Positions 1 through 15,400 of a DNA stretch of 64,000 nt are shown piece by piece. Where the stretch lies: positions 54,089,144 through 54,153,143 of the forward strand of contig NC_086380.1 of the NCBI RefSeq assembly GCF_036588685.1, given 5' to 3'. The notes beneath the pieces were generated by a model. The model was given only the letters and a program-made list of their open reading frames with translations. It made no database searches and had not been told where the DNA came from. The position numbers and the translations under genes are program-made. Position 1 is the first letter of the stretch; every line of letters starts with the position of its first letter. Source of the stretch: Mytilus trossulus. Lineage: Eukaryota; Mollusca; Bivalvia; Mytilida; Mytilidae.

Positions 1-402
1 AATCATCTTATCTAAGGGAAAGGGGGAGGAGGGGGTAGAAAAAAATGTAAATTTTAAAGGAAAAATATAGTTATGTTATTTGGCGAAAAAAATAATAAAG
101 TGGCGAAAAAAATATTGTTTTGGCGAAAGAGGTGGCGAAAAAAATAATTGACCCAGGGGAAACCCTGATGTACATGATGTATGTGGGAGGGTAGGAAGGG
201 AAGTTTAATTAATGAATGTGGGTCATGGGTCTTTTTTCAGTATGCATCTATAACCAATAATGAAAAATTATCTAAAAAAGTGGTTCTTGGTTGTAGGGAT
301 ATATTTTGAAAGTCCCTTCCTACCCTCCGACATACATTTAAATGGAATAGCCCTTTCCTTACACTCCTACTTTGGAAAAAAATAGATTAAATAAAAACTT
401 AC

Positions 403-3400
403 ATCTAAGACTTCTGAGATGAGTGAGAGACTCTTTTCCCAGTTTTGTACAGTGTTTAGGAATGGTCCTATGAATCGTGAGGCTGACATACTCTGTAAGT
501 TCATGGCGCTATCATCAAGGATCTGTAATACCTCATCAATGGTACCCAGTATAAACCCACGATTAGATGTTCCCTTCATGTAACTGTACACATGGAACTT
601 CATGTTGTTCCATGTCTCCTCTACTTCTTTCACACCCTGAAAACAGAAAAATGAAATTTGTTTGTAACAGCAATTTTGATTGGATGATGTCATATGATTT
701 CATGGGATAAATTTCAGTTAACTTGCAGGAATTAATGCTCTGTGCAATCACAGATGATATAACCAATAATCTACAAATAGATTTTACAAGCATGATTAAA
801 AAAATAGAAACAGCCATTTACGTATGTATTTGATGACATTAATTTGAGAATTCAGTCTAAATAAGGAATCTGACAATTTTTTTCCATTTTTCAACAATCA
901 CTAAAATTCTAGATTATCGTTGGTCAACTCTACAAAATTAATTTTCTCCCTTGAGCCATTACGATGAAAACGAGAAACGCAATTGAGTTGAATTAACCAA
1001 TGCTAATCTGTTTATCCCTATTTTACAATTGTAATGTTATTAATTTCCTTGACAACAGCATGTGTGCCCTTAGTGATCATTTTTCATATCATTCTACTGT
1101 GGTGAGAAAATTAAGTTATCAGTCAGTAAGATCAAAGGAAGATTTCATAAACAAAATGCTATCTAAATGTACTAAAAGTCTGTCAATATTGTTAACAAGT
1201 ACAACCCACCTTTTCAATGCTCATTTCTTTACTGGCTTTGGTTACAATCTCACCGATTGTCTCTTGATATCTATGTAACTCCATAGAAAACACATTGGCT
1301 AGTGTAAACGTCTCAGGGTTTATGTCAAACTTCTGTCCAGTCTTTTCCATTAATTCTTTCCAATGCCTGTTAAAAATATGTTCATGAAATAATTTTTAAA
1401 AGATTTAAATATCTAAATGAAATAAATGATCATCCATGCAAGTGTTGAAGCATAAATATCCCCCATTTCACTGTAGCAATATTTCTTTGATGCAGATATC
1501 TAACACAAGACTTATTTTAATTTCATTGTGTTAGTGATGATTTTTATCACAGAGATTTAAACTAGAGGCTCTAAAGAGCCTGTGTCGCTCACCTTGGTAC
1601 ATTTGTATATGTGAATATTCAACAAAGGACACAGATGGATTCGTGACAAAATTGTGTTTTGGTGATGGTGATATGTTTGTAGATCTAACTTTACTGAACA
1701 TTCTTGCTGCGTACATATATCCCCATCTATAATGATTGGCCCAGTAGTTTCAGTTAAAAGTGTTAGTAAAAATTTACAAATTTTATGAAAATTGTTAAAA
1801 ATTGACTATCGATTCGTCTGAAATTTTCAGGGCAGATAGATCTTGACCTGATAAACAATTTAACCCATGCCAGTTTTCCTCTTAATGCTTTTGTTTTTGA
1901 GTTATAAGCCAAAAACTGCATTTTATCCCATGTTCTATTTTTAGCCATGGCAGCCATCTTGGTAGGTTGACCAGGTCAACAGACACAATTTTTAAACTAG
2001 ATACCCCAATGATGATTGTGGCCAAGTTTGGTTTAATATGGCGCAGTAGTTTCAGAGGAGAAGATTTTTGTAAAAGATAACTAAGATTTACGAAAAATGG
2101 TTAAAAATTGACTATAAAGGGCAATAACTCCTAAAGAGGTCATTTGACCATTTCGGTAATGTTGACTTATTTGTAAATCTTATTTTGCTGAACATTATTG
2201 CTGTTTACAGTTTATCTCTATCTATAATATTTTTCAAGATAATAACCAAAAACAGCAAAATTTCCTTAAAATTACCAATTTAGGGGTAGCAACCCAACAA
2301 CAGGTTGTTCGATTCATCTGAAATTTTCAGGGCAGATAGATCTTGACCTGATGAACAAATTTACCCCCATGTCAGAATTGCTCTAAATGCTTTGGTTTTT
2401 GAGTTATAAGCCAAAAAATGCATTTTACCCCTATGTTCTATTTTTAGCCATGGCGGCCATCTTGGTAGGTTGACCAGGTCACCGGACACAATTTTTAAAC
2501 TAGATACCCCAATGATGATTGTGGCTAAGTTTGGTTTAATATGGCGCAGTAGTTTCAGAGGAGAAGATTTTTGTAAAAGATAATTAAGATTTACAAAAAA
2601 TGGTTAAAAATTGACTATAAAGGGCAATGACTCCTAAAGGGGTCATTTGACCATTTCGGTTATGTTGACTTATTTGTAAATCTTATTTTGCTGAACATTA
2701 TTGCTGTTTACAGTTTATCTCTATCTATAATATTTTTCAAGATAATAACCAAAAACAGCAAAATTTCCTTAAAATTACCAATTTAGGGGTAGCAACCCAA
2801 CAACAGGTTGTTCGATTCATCTGAAATTTTCAGGGCAGATAGATCTTGACCTGATAAACAATTTTACCCCCATGTCAGAATTGCTCTAAATGCTTTGGTT
2901 TTTGAGTTATAAGCCAAAAACTGCATTTTACCCCTATGTTCTATTTTTAGCCATGGCGGCCATCTTGGTTGGTTGACCGGGTCACCGGACACAATTTTTA
3001 AACTAGATACCCCAATGATGATTGTGGCCAAGTTTGGTTTAATTTGGCCTGGTAGTTTCAGAGGAGAAGATTTTTGTAAAAGTTAACGCAGGACGACGAC
3101 GGACGACGACGACGGACGACGACGACGGACGACGACAGACGCCGGACGCAAAGTGATGAGAAAAGCTCACTTGGCCCTTCGGGCCAGGTGAGCTAAAAAG
3201 GAATGATCTGAACTGACAATTGTGGAAATCTTTTAAAAAACAGTAGACTTTGCCTTGGAATTGGTTTATTCTAACATCACTTATGAGACTTGTATATCCC
3301 AAAAATATTAAATATGCAAAACCATAAGCCTAGTATCTTGGATGAGTTTTTTTTTTATAACATATAACAAATTTCTGACAACTATTATTTTTGACTTTAA

Positions 3401-6400
3401 TGATTGATAAGAGTTTCCTGTTTTTTATATAGATTAGACGTTTTTTTTCCTATTTGAATAGTTTTACACTAGTATTTTTGGGGCCCTTTATAGCTTGCTG
3501 TTCGGTGTGAGCCTAGGCTCTGTGTTGAAGACTGTACCTTGACCTATTATGGTTTACTTTTATAAGTTTTGACTTAGATAGAGAGTTGTCTCATTGGCAC
3601 TCATACCACATCTTCCTATATCTATGAGAACACAAAAAGAACAAATTATTTACCTTTCTCTAAGAGCATCATGTTTAAAATCAACAAACAGCGGTAAGGG
3701 GTCTCTGAACTCTTTCATCTTAGATTCTAGAGCTCTAGCCGTAGTGATGAATACAATAGCAACTACCCCAAGCCTGTACAAATTATTTACCTTTCTCTAA
3801 GGGCATCATGTTTAAGATCAACAAACAGGGGTAAGGCGTCTCTGAACTCTTTCATCTTAGATTCTAGTGCTCTGGCTGTCTGTGATGATTTCACCTCTCG
3901 TGGCATCTTTCTGATGTTCTTAAGGAACAACTCTATACCATCTTGTAACACTTGTACGTTAAGATTGGACCATAAGGTTTCTGCCCATTGTTCTCTGGCA
4001 GCCTGTAAATAAAGGCGTATTATAACTTATGTGTATTATAACATTGATATACATGTGTATTATTTAACATATGTGTATTATATGCTCAGACAGCATTTTT
4101 ACTAGCCTAGCCTTGTGGGCCTGTGGTTGAGGGCTAACACTGAAGAAACTGATGCATTTTAAGGTTAAAAATCATAAATAGTATCAGGTCTCAATTGAAA
4201 CATGTTTCCATCAATTTTATATCTGTCTACTTTTGAGAGTTCTAAGGAAAATGATATTTTAATGGTAACATTATAAGACCAATCTTTGACCAAGAAGTGT
4301 CAATCTAAGTACCAAATAAGTTAACACAATTAATTTCTCACAGCTTATTTCATTTTTCTGCATAGTTTCTACCGTAAACATACCATTTGTTCTTCATACA
4401 GTCCATAGACCATTTCAAGTCCCTTCATTTGTTTTTGAACCTCTAACAGATCAGGGTACATAGTGATGGCCAGATCAAACAACTTTTCAGCATTGGCCAA
4501 TTCCTGTCTTACAGTCTCTAAATCACCAACCTCTTTTCTGAATGTTTTCATTAGCTCCAGACCTGAGAAAAACAACAGATAATACATATTAATTGTAAAC
4601 CATTGTTTTTCGTTCATTTTTTGTATATATATTAGGCCATTTTTTTTCTAGGTTGAATTGTTTTTTTTACATTGTCACATCGATCAGAGCCTTTTATAGC
4701 TGACTATGTATAATGAGCTTGCTCATTGTTGAAGGCCGTACAATGACTTATAGTTGTTAATTTCTGTGTCATTTGGTTTCTTGTGGAGAGTTGTCTCATT
4801 GGCAATCATACCAGATCTTCTTTTTTATATCACAATATCTCTAGGGGTACACAGTCCTAGAGTGGTTGAAGTAGATCACCTACTGTATCACTAGCCTGTC
4901 AACACCATGAACAATGAGGTTGGGAGTTCCAACAGGTAAATGGGAGGAACATAAGATTCAAATCTTGATAAAAAAGTTGTGCTTCAGCTTTGGCGTGTTT
5001 AGATATGTACTTTAGTAGTGCTTTGCATGTATTTCAATATGGCTAGTATGCTGTTATATATCTTGTCTGCATACTGTGTGTTTAATGTTGTGTTTTATGT
5101 TATTTTATATTTGGTAAAAAGCTCTTAAGAGCTTATGTTTGTATTGTTATATGTTAACCAAATAAAAATAAAACTTTCGTATTCACATTTGTATCTTAAT
5201 TGACTGTGGATTGCCAGTTTTCCTGTCAAAGGTCAAAGTTCTCTACAGTCTTCCTCCACTAAAAGAGACTGGCAGCCACAATATGGTCAATTGTTAAATT
5301 GAAAATGGTCAGTCACAGTATCTCTTCTATAAACTATCCTTTTTAATTGTTTGATCAATTGTAGAACATGACTCTTATAGGTAATGAGCATTGTTAGTTG
5401 TTCAAGGTTATAAAAAGGGGGTGTCTATTTAGCTTTTAAATCTAAGGAAATGCATGATAGTCAACTTTTTAGAAAAATTTGATCACAGAAAATTATAGCA
5501 TTTTCATATAAATCAACAGTAACCATTTGTACTGATTTACCTTTTTATTAGATTGACCTTGTTTAAATATTTTTCTTACACATGGCTGACAAGTAAACTC
5601 TGAATCAATAAAATTTGTCATTCTTATATTATATATCAATATGACGCCATTACACTGAACTCTTTAAACCAATCAACTGACCTCTATCTAAATCTGTTCC
5701 AACAGCTCCTGGACCAGATTCATAAAACTTGGTCAAGAAAGTTGTTATATCCTTCTTAAATTCTTTTATCTGGTCTGTTGTATACTGAAAATAGAAATTA
5801 TGATGTAGTTACAATTTAAATCTTTTTAAAACGTCTAGTGGCGAAAAAAATGCATATTCAGGATGAGAACTTGAACATTACAAACCCAGCTTTGGTTGGC
5901 CAAGGTTAAACATGCTAGATCATAAGGTACCAGTCTTTGGGATGTCATATCACCAATCCTGCAAGGACACAATGTTGTAACTCTAGGCTTACCAGTATTT
6001 GCTCTTACTTCTAAATGCCATTGCTATTTAAGCATACTCGGGTGTCTTCCTCCATCTTGGACTTTGTAGTAGCAGATAATGCTGGTCTAGATCTTTGATG
6101 AAATGTGCAAATTTTTGGAGTAGTATGTAATTTATGTGTAAGACTTTTGATTCAAATATAGAAAATTGTGTGTCGTATAATAATTACGGCTGTAATTTCT
6201 CAAAATGAATGTATGAAGCTCAAACATTGTATAGGAATACAATGACATTAAATTCTATACCTCAGTGAACTTCTTCTTGACATTAAAGAGGCCAGCATCT
6301 GTATTTTTAGACTTGTAAACAAGTTCATCCCAAATCTGCCACATTTTCCATTGTAACTCCTTCTCCTCATCAGTTACCTAGAAACACAGGCAAAATCATT

Positions 6401-9400
6401 TATTCACTTTCATGTAAACATATCAATCTGCAACATGCATCAACACAAAGTCAATTTAAACCACATTTTTTAACAATTTTGTTTGCAGCAAGAATTCTTG
6501 AAAACAAGAGCTACCTACTGTGTGGATAAATGATATACTTAGTTCAAATGTCTAAAAATTCTTGCCAGCTCCTTTCTTCCATTTACATTTATTTTGCCAA
6601 AAATTAATGATAAATTGTGTGTGTAAAGACATTGTCAATATATGTGTAATACAAACCTTAATATCATACATGGCCAGTGTCCTGTATCTTTCTTGTATGT
6701 CTCTGATTTTATTTTCTACATCAAGGGACATAGCTTTGATATCAGAGATTGTTGTGAGTACAAATTTTAGGTCTTCTAATGAGTTAGGTGACTGTTCTAA
6801 ATCGTCAGATTTGTCCTGAAATACAAAATAATTCACATATTCATGATGTACATATATTATCTTCAATCTTTATGAACATAGTTTTTATATATGACATATT
6901 CCTTATCTGACAGCTACTATGGAAAAAAATAGTCAATTCTTTTACATAAATGAAGTTCAGTAACAATATCTCTATAAAATGATCTATATCTTTTTATACA
7001 TAGAGCACTTGGTCCTTTTGTTTGAACTCAAATGGATATATCACCTACTTTTTAAAGCTTTTATTTCCAGAAAAAGCACTCAATAAATTAAAAAGTTGAA
7101 TAATTCTTCCCTCCAGTCTAAAGTTCTTGTTGCATTGAAAAAAAAATCAAAAACCTTGGCATTTAAGATAAGATAGCTTTAAGGTTTTCCATAAAAATAT
7201 GTTTATTATTTCTGTACATGAATGTTGAGTACACAAACTTTATATATTACTTTGGAAACAATATTTCTTGATCATTCAGTTGGTGATTTCTATAAATCAT
7301 AACCCATTATTATTCCTGAAGAAAAACTTACGTCTAAGTCATCTCTGATTTTGAAGAGACTTTCTTTAGCAGAGTCTCTGAGTATTTTACCAAGACAAGC
7401 TATCCACTGTTTAGCATTGTCCTTGACTGAAGACGCCAATGGTCCCATATGTAAACGTACACATTCCTGATCTTTAACTAAAGGCTGTAGCTCAATCTCG
7501 TCAATTGTCTTATAATAATATTGTAATTTATCGTCGAACGCCACGACTGTCGGCCCCTTTTGGAACCATTTATCAGCAATTCCTTGTTTATCCACTTTCC
7601 AGATACTTTTATATTTTTTCCACCTATTGAGGTACCTTGTCATGTTTGTAAGAGTACCCTTTATATTGTTCTGAATTGTTTGTACAAAGTCTATAACCAC
7701 AGGGTTAACGGAGATATCAGAGAAGAAACTGAACACGAAAGGTTCGTCCTCGCCCTCTACTTTCTGGGGAGGGGTCTCAATACATGTGCTGTTCATCCAT
7801 CTCACAAATAATTTGGTCCTGTAATGAAATAAAATTGAGAATGAAAATGAGGAATATCTGAAAGAGACAACAACACGATCAAAGAGCAGACAACAGTTGA
7901 AGGTCAGTAATGGATCTTCAATGCAGTGAGAAAATCCTGCATCTAACAAAATTAGTTTATAATTTCTTTGCTATTCCCAAAAATTATTGGTTTGTGTGGA
8001 TTCTACAGCATATATGTATATAATCACTTGACATTGATAACATTGTAAAAAAAAAATTGCATATTTTTGTTTTAAGAAGGCTCACAGGTACAAAAAAAAT
8101 CAGCAAATATTAAAACATTTTTTTTTTCATTACATATTTTATTTATTACACAATTAGTTGTTACTCTATGATATGGTACAAAAATTTATCAAAAATATCC
8201 ATTGGTTTTGGCCCCAGATGACTTTTAAAATGTTTATATTATTGAAAAGCCAACTAAAATATCTGAAAAAGATTCACATATTTTCTTCTTCATGACTATT
8301 TTAAAAGACTAGTCCTGAATACTAAAGCAGAAAAGATCCATTATTTTTGAAGAAAATCATTTTACAGTTCCTATTCTCTTTCTCTCTCTAGCTGCATTTC
8401 TATTGATTTAGACACATTTATTTTGGAAGTCATAAAAAGCAAAACATTATGTATTTTCTAGCACATTTCACATTTACTTAATTGCATTTTGTGAAAAACC
8501 TTCTATACAAGCAATGCAGTGTCTGTTTATACCCCTACCCTTTTACAAATCTCTTGACATGCTTCAATTATAGTTTAAAACCTACCCTTCTACACAATCT
8601 CTAACACACTGTAATGTGAGTTTATACACTTCGTTTGCCTGTGGATGGAGAACAACATCAGGGGCAGCCAAGAGAGTCTCCACTTGGAACAGAGGTTTGT
8701 CTGTACGTAAGGCAAGTTCAAATTTCCTCAAGTTGTTGAGGATCAACTGAAAACAAATGCAAAATTGTATGATAAAAGTAATTGTATAAGGACTTAAGTT
8801 TCTAATTGTAAATATGTAAAGACATCTTTCAAAATTCTTAGATAAAAATCAATTAATATTTCTTAGGTTGATAATGTTGAAGAAACAAATGACATTATAC
8901 ATTATATTTTCACACATTAGATTTTAATACAAAAAGATTACTTTGAAATAATTTCCCTAGATAAGTTGTTGTGGCCTTATATATATTTCAGCTTGTTTGA
9001 TTTAGAGAGCAACTAGGTTCTTATCTGATTAAAAATAGCATGTCTTAAAAAAATTATGGCCTCTGCCATCGGCCTCTGTCAATATTGATTTATTGGTCCT
9101 CTAAAACTCATTATCAGCATTCAATAGTTATTTTTCATATCAATTACTTAAAATTACTAGAATTAGTATATAACCTTAAAAGCTATAGATAGACAGTTGC
9201 ATTTAAAACATACTAACCTTATTTAATGAATCAAAGACTTTTCTTTCCCAATGAGAGTAATATGCTGATAGTTTGGCAGATCTTCCAGAGTTTGTATGGA
9301 CAACTAAGCCTTCCATCTTTGTTAGTAAAGGACCAATAGCTCGGTATTTTCTGGCTAAAATCTCAAAATCTTTGGCACGCTCCTGCTCAACATTTTCAAA

Positions 9401-12400
9401 GTATTCCTAAAAAAGACAAAAAAAATATTAGAAACGTCTGCTTCATTGTTGAATATCATAGTGACCGCTAAATATCTTTTATTGTTTAAACACAGAAATG
9501 TCTCACCTGCTTAATTGATTGAGTGGATTTTTTTTAAAAGTCTTTAAGAGAAATATTTTCCTTCAAGCATTAGTTCAACTGAATATCATCATTGTTTCTT
9601 GGAAAGTGAAGTCAAGGTCTGATTAACCAAGCAAGCCGAAGATGTTAATCTAACAATAATTCTATTCTATACATCTGGGTGCAGGATTTTCTCCCTGGCT
9701 TGCAACCTCATTAGTGGATTTCACCTGTTATCTGCATTGTATCTATGACATATTCCCCATTTCCATTCTCGATTTTATCCCTCCACCCTTCAGAGGCCAC
9801 ATAAGTATCTTTTTTTTTTGCTTGTTTCAACAAGCGAGACTTTAAAATGCTGTTGGGTTGGTGTCATTCATTAATTCTTTCATATAACTAATTTTTGTTT
9901 TAAAATTATTGATTTAAGCTTAAGTTATCATCACAAATATAACACACATAGAACCTTACAAAGGCCTCAGTTGTCCAGTAGTCTCAGTAGTTACTACTGA
10001 AATCACTAGCCAGTCTACACTAAGAATGTGAGTTCAAACCCTGCTCCTGCCAGTGTACCCATCTTCAATCTAAATTGACTAGGATTGTGAGTTTTCCTAT
10101 TGAATGTCACTGGTTTTCTCTGGGCACTCCGGCTGCCTTTATCAACAAAAACTGACCGCCACGAAATAGCCACAAAGCAGTGCCAAAAAGTGGCATTAAA
10201 ACACAGAAAATCAAATCAAATTATAGAACCTAACCTTACAACTTGGTAACATGTCTGGATATTTCTGTGCCGGTGCTTTAAACAGGTTGGCATTCTCTAT
10301 CATAACTAATCTCTGATTTATATCTTTGGCATTCTTCTTAATTTGATTCACCAGAGATTCAAATTTAGCAATAGCCTGAAAAAAATAATGTTCCTCTTTA
10401 CAATCAGTTGTTGTTAAATGTGACCAATATCTAATAAGAAGGGGTTCTAATATATGCTTTTGCTAAATGAAATATCTCAGAACTTCTAATTTCAATTTTT
10501 ACATGTTGTGTTTAACTCATAAAATGTTTATTGGAATAAATCTAATGCTAAATAGAATTTTATTTCATATGTTCATGCAACTATTCCATTCATTACAAAT
10601 GTCATACAGACTTCCATCTTATGGCCTTTTATAAAGCTAAAATGAACAAATTTAATTGCAAAAATTGACAAAATCATAACAAAAATTGACATGACATAGT
10701 GTTTTCACATAAAAAAGAAAAAAAAACACATTACATATGAGGAAAACACTTTTCAGTACATAAAGAATATTAATTAAAACCTACTGCACTACTTTTCTGT
10801 ACAAAATCACTGATACCAAGAGAACTCCAGTTAAGTAACTTAGATCCAGGTCTGATTACTCTCCTTAACTGTCTCATATGATCTTGTAATAGTTCAGTCT
10901 GAAATAAAGACACAATATTATAATAAAAATTACCCCTAATATAATCTAATAATTCTAAAATATAGAAAATATTGAAATACAATAAACCTACATTATTCAA
11001 GATCATTATTATTCATAAAATAATTCAGTCTGAAATACAGAAAGAAAAGAAAATTGTTGGAATTGATTGTTTATGATCCAGATAATAAGTTTTAAAAAGC
11101 TTAAACCAATATATTGTGATTGGAGTAATGTTTTATGTATAGTGATGTACAGACAATGAATTTGTCCACAATTCATTAGATTCTTAATTGGCTAACTCTG
11201 AATTTCTAACTGGTCCGGCTAAAACATTCAAGTCTTTAATAATTTAATTTATAAGGAAAACAAAGAGCCAAATGCTTGATATAGGTATATTTAAATGATT
11301 TCCATGATCTAAAACCTACCTCTGCCTGGTCAAGAGATCCGAGCAAATTATGATAGCTGTCCAGCATGTGTTGTAGTCCATCTACATACTTTATGTATTT
11401 CTCCTCCTGAAAAGTAACAGTGTTTAATATCAACAATATTTCATATAAGAGTTTAATAAAAAATTTGTAAGGGTTCCGCGGAACCCAGTGTCTCGCCTTC
11501 TTTTGCTGTAAATCGCAGGTTCAACAAAAATGAGGAAAAAAATCAATAAAAATATTCCTCTTGATACTATCTTATAATTGTGAGAAGCTTTTGTCCAAGT
11601 TTGTTAAAAATCTAGGATAGTTCATGAATCTAATAAATGTTTTGAAAACTTTAGCTGCAGACTGTATGTAATATTAACTGGAAGAAAATCTAAGTCCATT
11701 TAAAAGTAAAATACAGAAAAAAATGGATGTTATCTTTTTACCAAATTTACTTCTGGATACTTTCTTATGATCATAATTAAGCTTCTGTCCAAGTTTGGTA
11801 CAAACCCAGGATAGTTAAAGAAAGTTATTAAAATTTAAAAAACTTTAACCACAGAGTGAATGTAATGTTTCCCCGCAGAAAAAACTAAGTCCATTTATAA
11901 GTAAAATACGGAAAAAATGGAATTTCATTTTTACAAATTTTACTTCCGGATACTATCTTATGATCATAAACAAGCTTCTGTCAAAGTTTGTTAGAAATCC
12001 AGTGCAGTTTAAGAAAGTTATTAAAATTTCAAAAACTTTAACCACAGAGTGAATATTCGTGGACGCCACCGCCGCCGCCGCAATGTAGGATCGCTTAGTC
12101 TCGCTTTTTCGACTAAAGTCGAAGGCTCGACAATAAAAGCTTTTGTCCTAAATGTATGCTGATTAAATTCAGAATAGAAAGAGTTTCCTAAATGTAGTTT
12201 TTTTCCAATAAACAATACATTACATATACAAATTAAAGAACAAAACTTATATATATATGTTTTCTTGTAACAGTTATTTTAACCTTTGAGGACCTTTCAC
12301 TACATTAGTTTTCTGACCATCCAGATTTCAAGTCAACACACATCTGTCTTTGGAGAAGTAGTTCGATACTCATGTAATTTTTAACTCAGCTTAAATTAAC

Positions 12401-15400
12401 ATTCACGTAAATAAGTACCTACCTGTAATGCGACATTTCTACACTGCTCAGGAACAAGATAACCAAGTTGTTCCATGTAACGGGTCTCAGCAATAATTTC
12501 ACCTAGTTTGGGGTCAAAGTCCACCACATACTTGATTTCTAATCCTACAAATATAATATTTATTTTAAAGCCTGCAAATGTTAACAGTCAAATCTATCAT
12601 GACTTGTGAAATTCAAACCTGTCAACAATGAATTGTATAAATCAAAATATTAATTTAACTGTTCAAATCATTTTTAGTTAACAAGTATCAGATACAAAAC
12701 TGTAATAAAATTGAGAAAAGAAATGGGGAATGTGTCAAAGCGACAACAACCAGACCATAGAGCAGACAACAGCCGAAGGCCACCAATGGGTCTTCAATGT
12801 AGCGAGAATTCCAGCACCCGTAGGTGTCCTTCAGATGGTCCCTAGAAAATATGTATACTAGTATGTCTGTATAACTGATAATTGTGGATGACAGTGCCAG
12901 TAATAATAAAAAAAAATCTGGATCTTTTTGTCAAAATGTGGTCAAAGGAAATTTCACCAAAAGAGCAGAATTCTCAGTAATAAGTTCCTGTCAAGTTTAG
13001 TCATCCTGATTTGTTCAGTTCTGCAATAATTTATAACATGAATAATAGAATTTCAGAAATTTCTACGCATATTCATTTGGTTTTATTACATTCAGTTCAG
13101 AGATTAATATAATGTTATTCTATGATAATTCATTTTACTTATCATAAGCAGGATATTGTTGGCCTGATTCACCTAGACACACATACTGGCCTAACTATCT
13201 CATTTTTGTGGTTTTTTTTTTTTACATAAATCAGGTCATAAGTGCCTTGTTTGAATAGTTTTTCATTTGTCTTTTTGGGGCATTTATAAATGTCTATGTA
13301 TTGTTTGGGTTTTGCTCATTGTTGATGGTAGTACGGTGACACTTATCATTTCATATAAAATATATTGATTTGTATGAGACATATTAATGTGAATTTGGAA
13401 TGTTATTCTTTTTAAAGGAAAAAGAAATAAGGAGTAATCAGAAAGGAGGAGGCTGTAGAATTCTGTAGAAATCCATTAAAGCAATATAGTGTAAAGCCAG
13501 TGCAGACTGTTGCAAACTCCCATGTACCATTGCAGAATTAAGCGAAACTTGGGACACTATTGTTCAAGGGAATCGTCAATACCTAGTTAAGTATGTAACT
13601 ATTTCAGAAACAAAATGAGTAAACATGGTAAAGACCATTTACCAAAGAAAAAAAGTTTTGAAATAGGATATGTTAAAGATGAAGAACAATTTCTGAATAA
13701 ATTTTTTGTTTTACCTCCATGAGAATGATCTGAAATAGGAGCATGGCTAATGACTAACAGTTTCTATGACAAAGAATTATCTGAAATAGGAGCATGGCTA
13801 ATGACTAACGGTTTCTATGACAAAGAATTATCTGAAATAGGAGCATGGCTAATGACTAACGGTTTCTATGACAAAGAATTATCTGAAATAGGAGCATGGC
13901 TAATGACTAACGGTTTCTATTACAAAGAATTATCTGAAATAGGAGCATGGCTAATGACTAACGGTTTCTATGACAAAGAATTATCTGTAATAGGAGCATG
14001 GCTAGCACCTTATGCTTTCTATTACGAGAAGAATCTGAAATAGGAACATGGCTAGCACCTAATGCTTTCTATTACGAGAAAAATCTGAAATAGGAACATG
14101 GCTAGCACCTAATGCTTTCTATGGCAAGAAGAATCTGAAATTGGAACATGGCTAGCACCTAATGCTTTCTATGGCAAGAAGAATCTGAAATAGGAGCATG
14201 GCTAATGACTAACGGTTTCTATGACAAAAATAATCTAAAACAGGAACATGGCTAGCACCTAATGCTTTCTATTACGAGAAGAATCTGAAATAGGAACATG
14301 GCTAGCACCTAATGCTTTCTATGACAAAAATAATCTAAAATCGGAACATGGCTACGACTACCACTTTCTATGATGGGGATGATCAAACATTGGAGCATGG
14401 CTAATACCTAACGCTTTTTATCTTGTACAAACCTAAGTTATTGTTGGTTGTTGTTGATAAAAAATTTAAACAAAAATCTTTTTAAAAATTACTAAATAAA
14501 TATTCTTCTGTTTCACTTTTAAACCAGGGAACTGCAGTTTTTAAATTCCAAAGTTCATGTTTTTCTCTTTAGTTTGAGCTCCATTGCAAATTTTAACAAC
14601 CAAAAATAATTTTAATATTTCAACTGGGTTGCAAACAATCAATAAACTTCCCTTGTTTTTTCTTCTTTTGTGAAATAAAAAGTAACAACTTACAAGTAAC
14701 CAAACTTTAAGAAAAGTTGAAAAAAAAATCAGTAAATATTTAAGTCAAACAAGAGAAATTTGCATCTTTGTGAAGGACTAGCAATTTGCGCACAGTGTAT
14801 ATCTTTGTGAAGGACTAGCACATCACACACAGTGTATGGGATAATTGTTTTTTTTACCCTGCTTGTTAACTGGTTCAAGGGCACCAGATTCAGCACTATC
14901 TGTGGCTACAATCACCATGACATATTTTAAACAATATAGATATACAAAATGAGGACAAAATCTGTCTGACACAGGGGGCAATATAAAGAACAGATGAGTT
15001 TTCATATTTATAACATTTAACATTGTTAAACAAAAGACAGATAAAATTATAATAAATGTGGACGATGTTGAATATCATGATTTTAAATGGGTTCAAGAAG
15101 AAATTGAATTCAATAAACTTTAAAAATATAGTTCACCACAGGCTAGTCAATTTCAATTAACCTTATGAGGTCTCATCCATATCTACACAACATTTTTTAT
15201 TCATATATTGAAGTTTCTCTAAGAGATAGTGTGAAAACGTCAACAATATCAAGTGATAAATGCACAGAGAAAATCATCTTTACATTTTTGTAAATTTATT
15301 AAAAATATATTTCTATTTCCCTTCATCAAATTGACTAACACTATTTTTTTAGGTTACATAAAACAAGATTCACATTTTTATCCAGTAAATTTTTAAACAG

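Noticed and set aside
3641..3776. Independent alternative exon upstream of the exon 23 duplicate
   Set aside because: The only available intron would be 17 nt, below any functional intron size; treated as a duplication scar.
13750..14043. 97-codon repeat protein ([17 protein letters not shown] units)
   Set aside because: It exists only because the minisatellite period is 51 bp for a few units; it lies in a dynein intron and has no gene signals.
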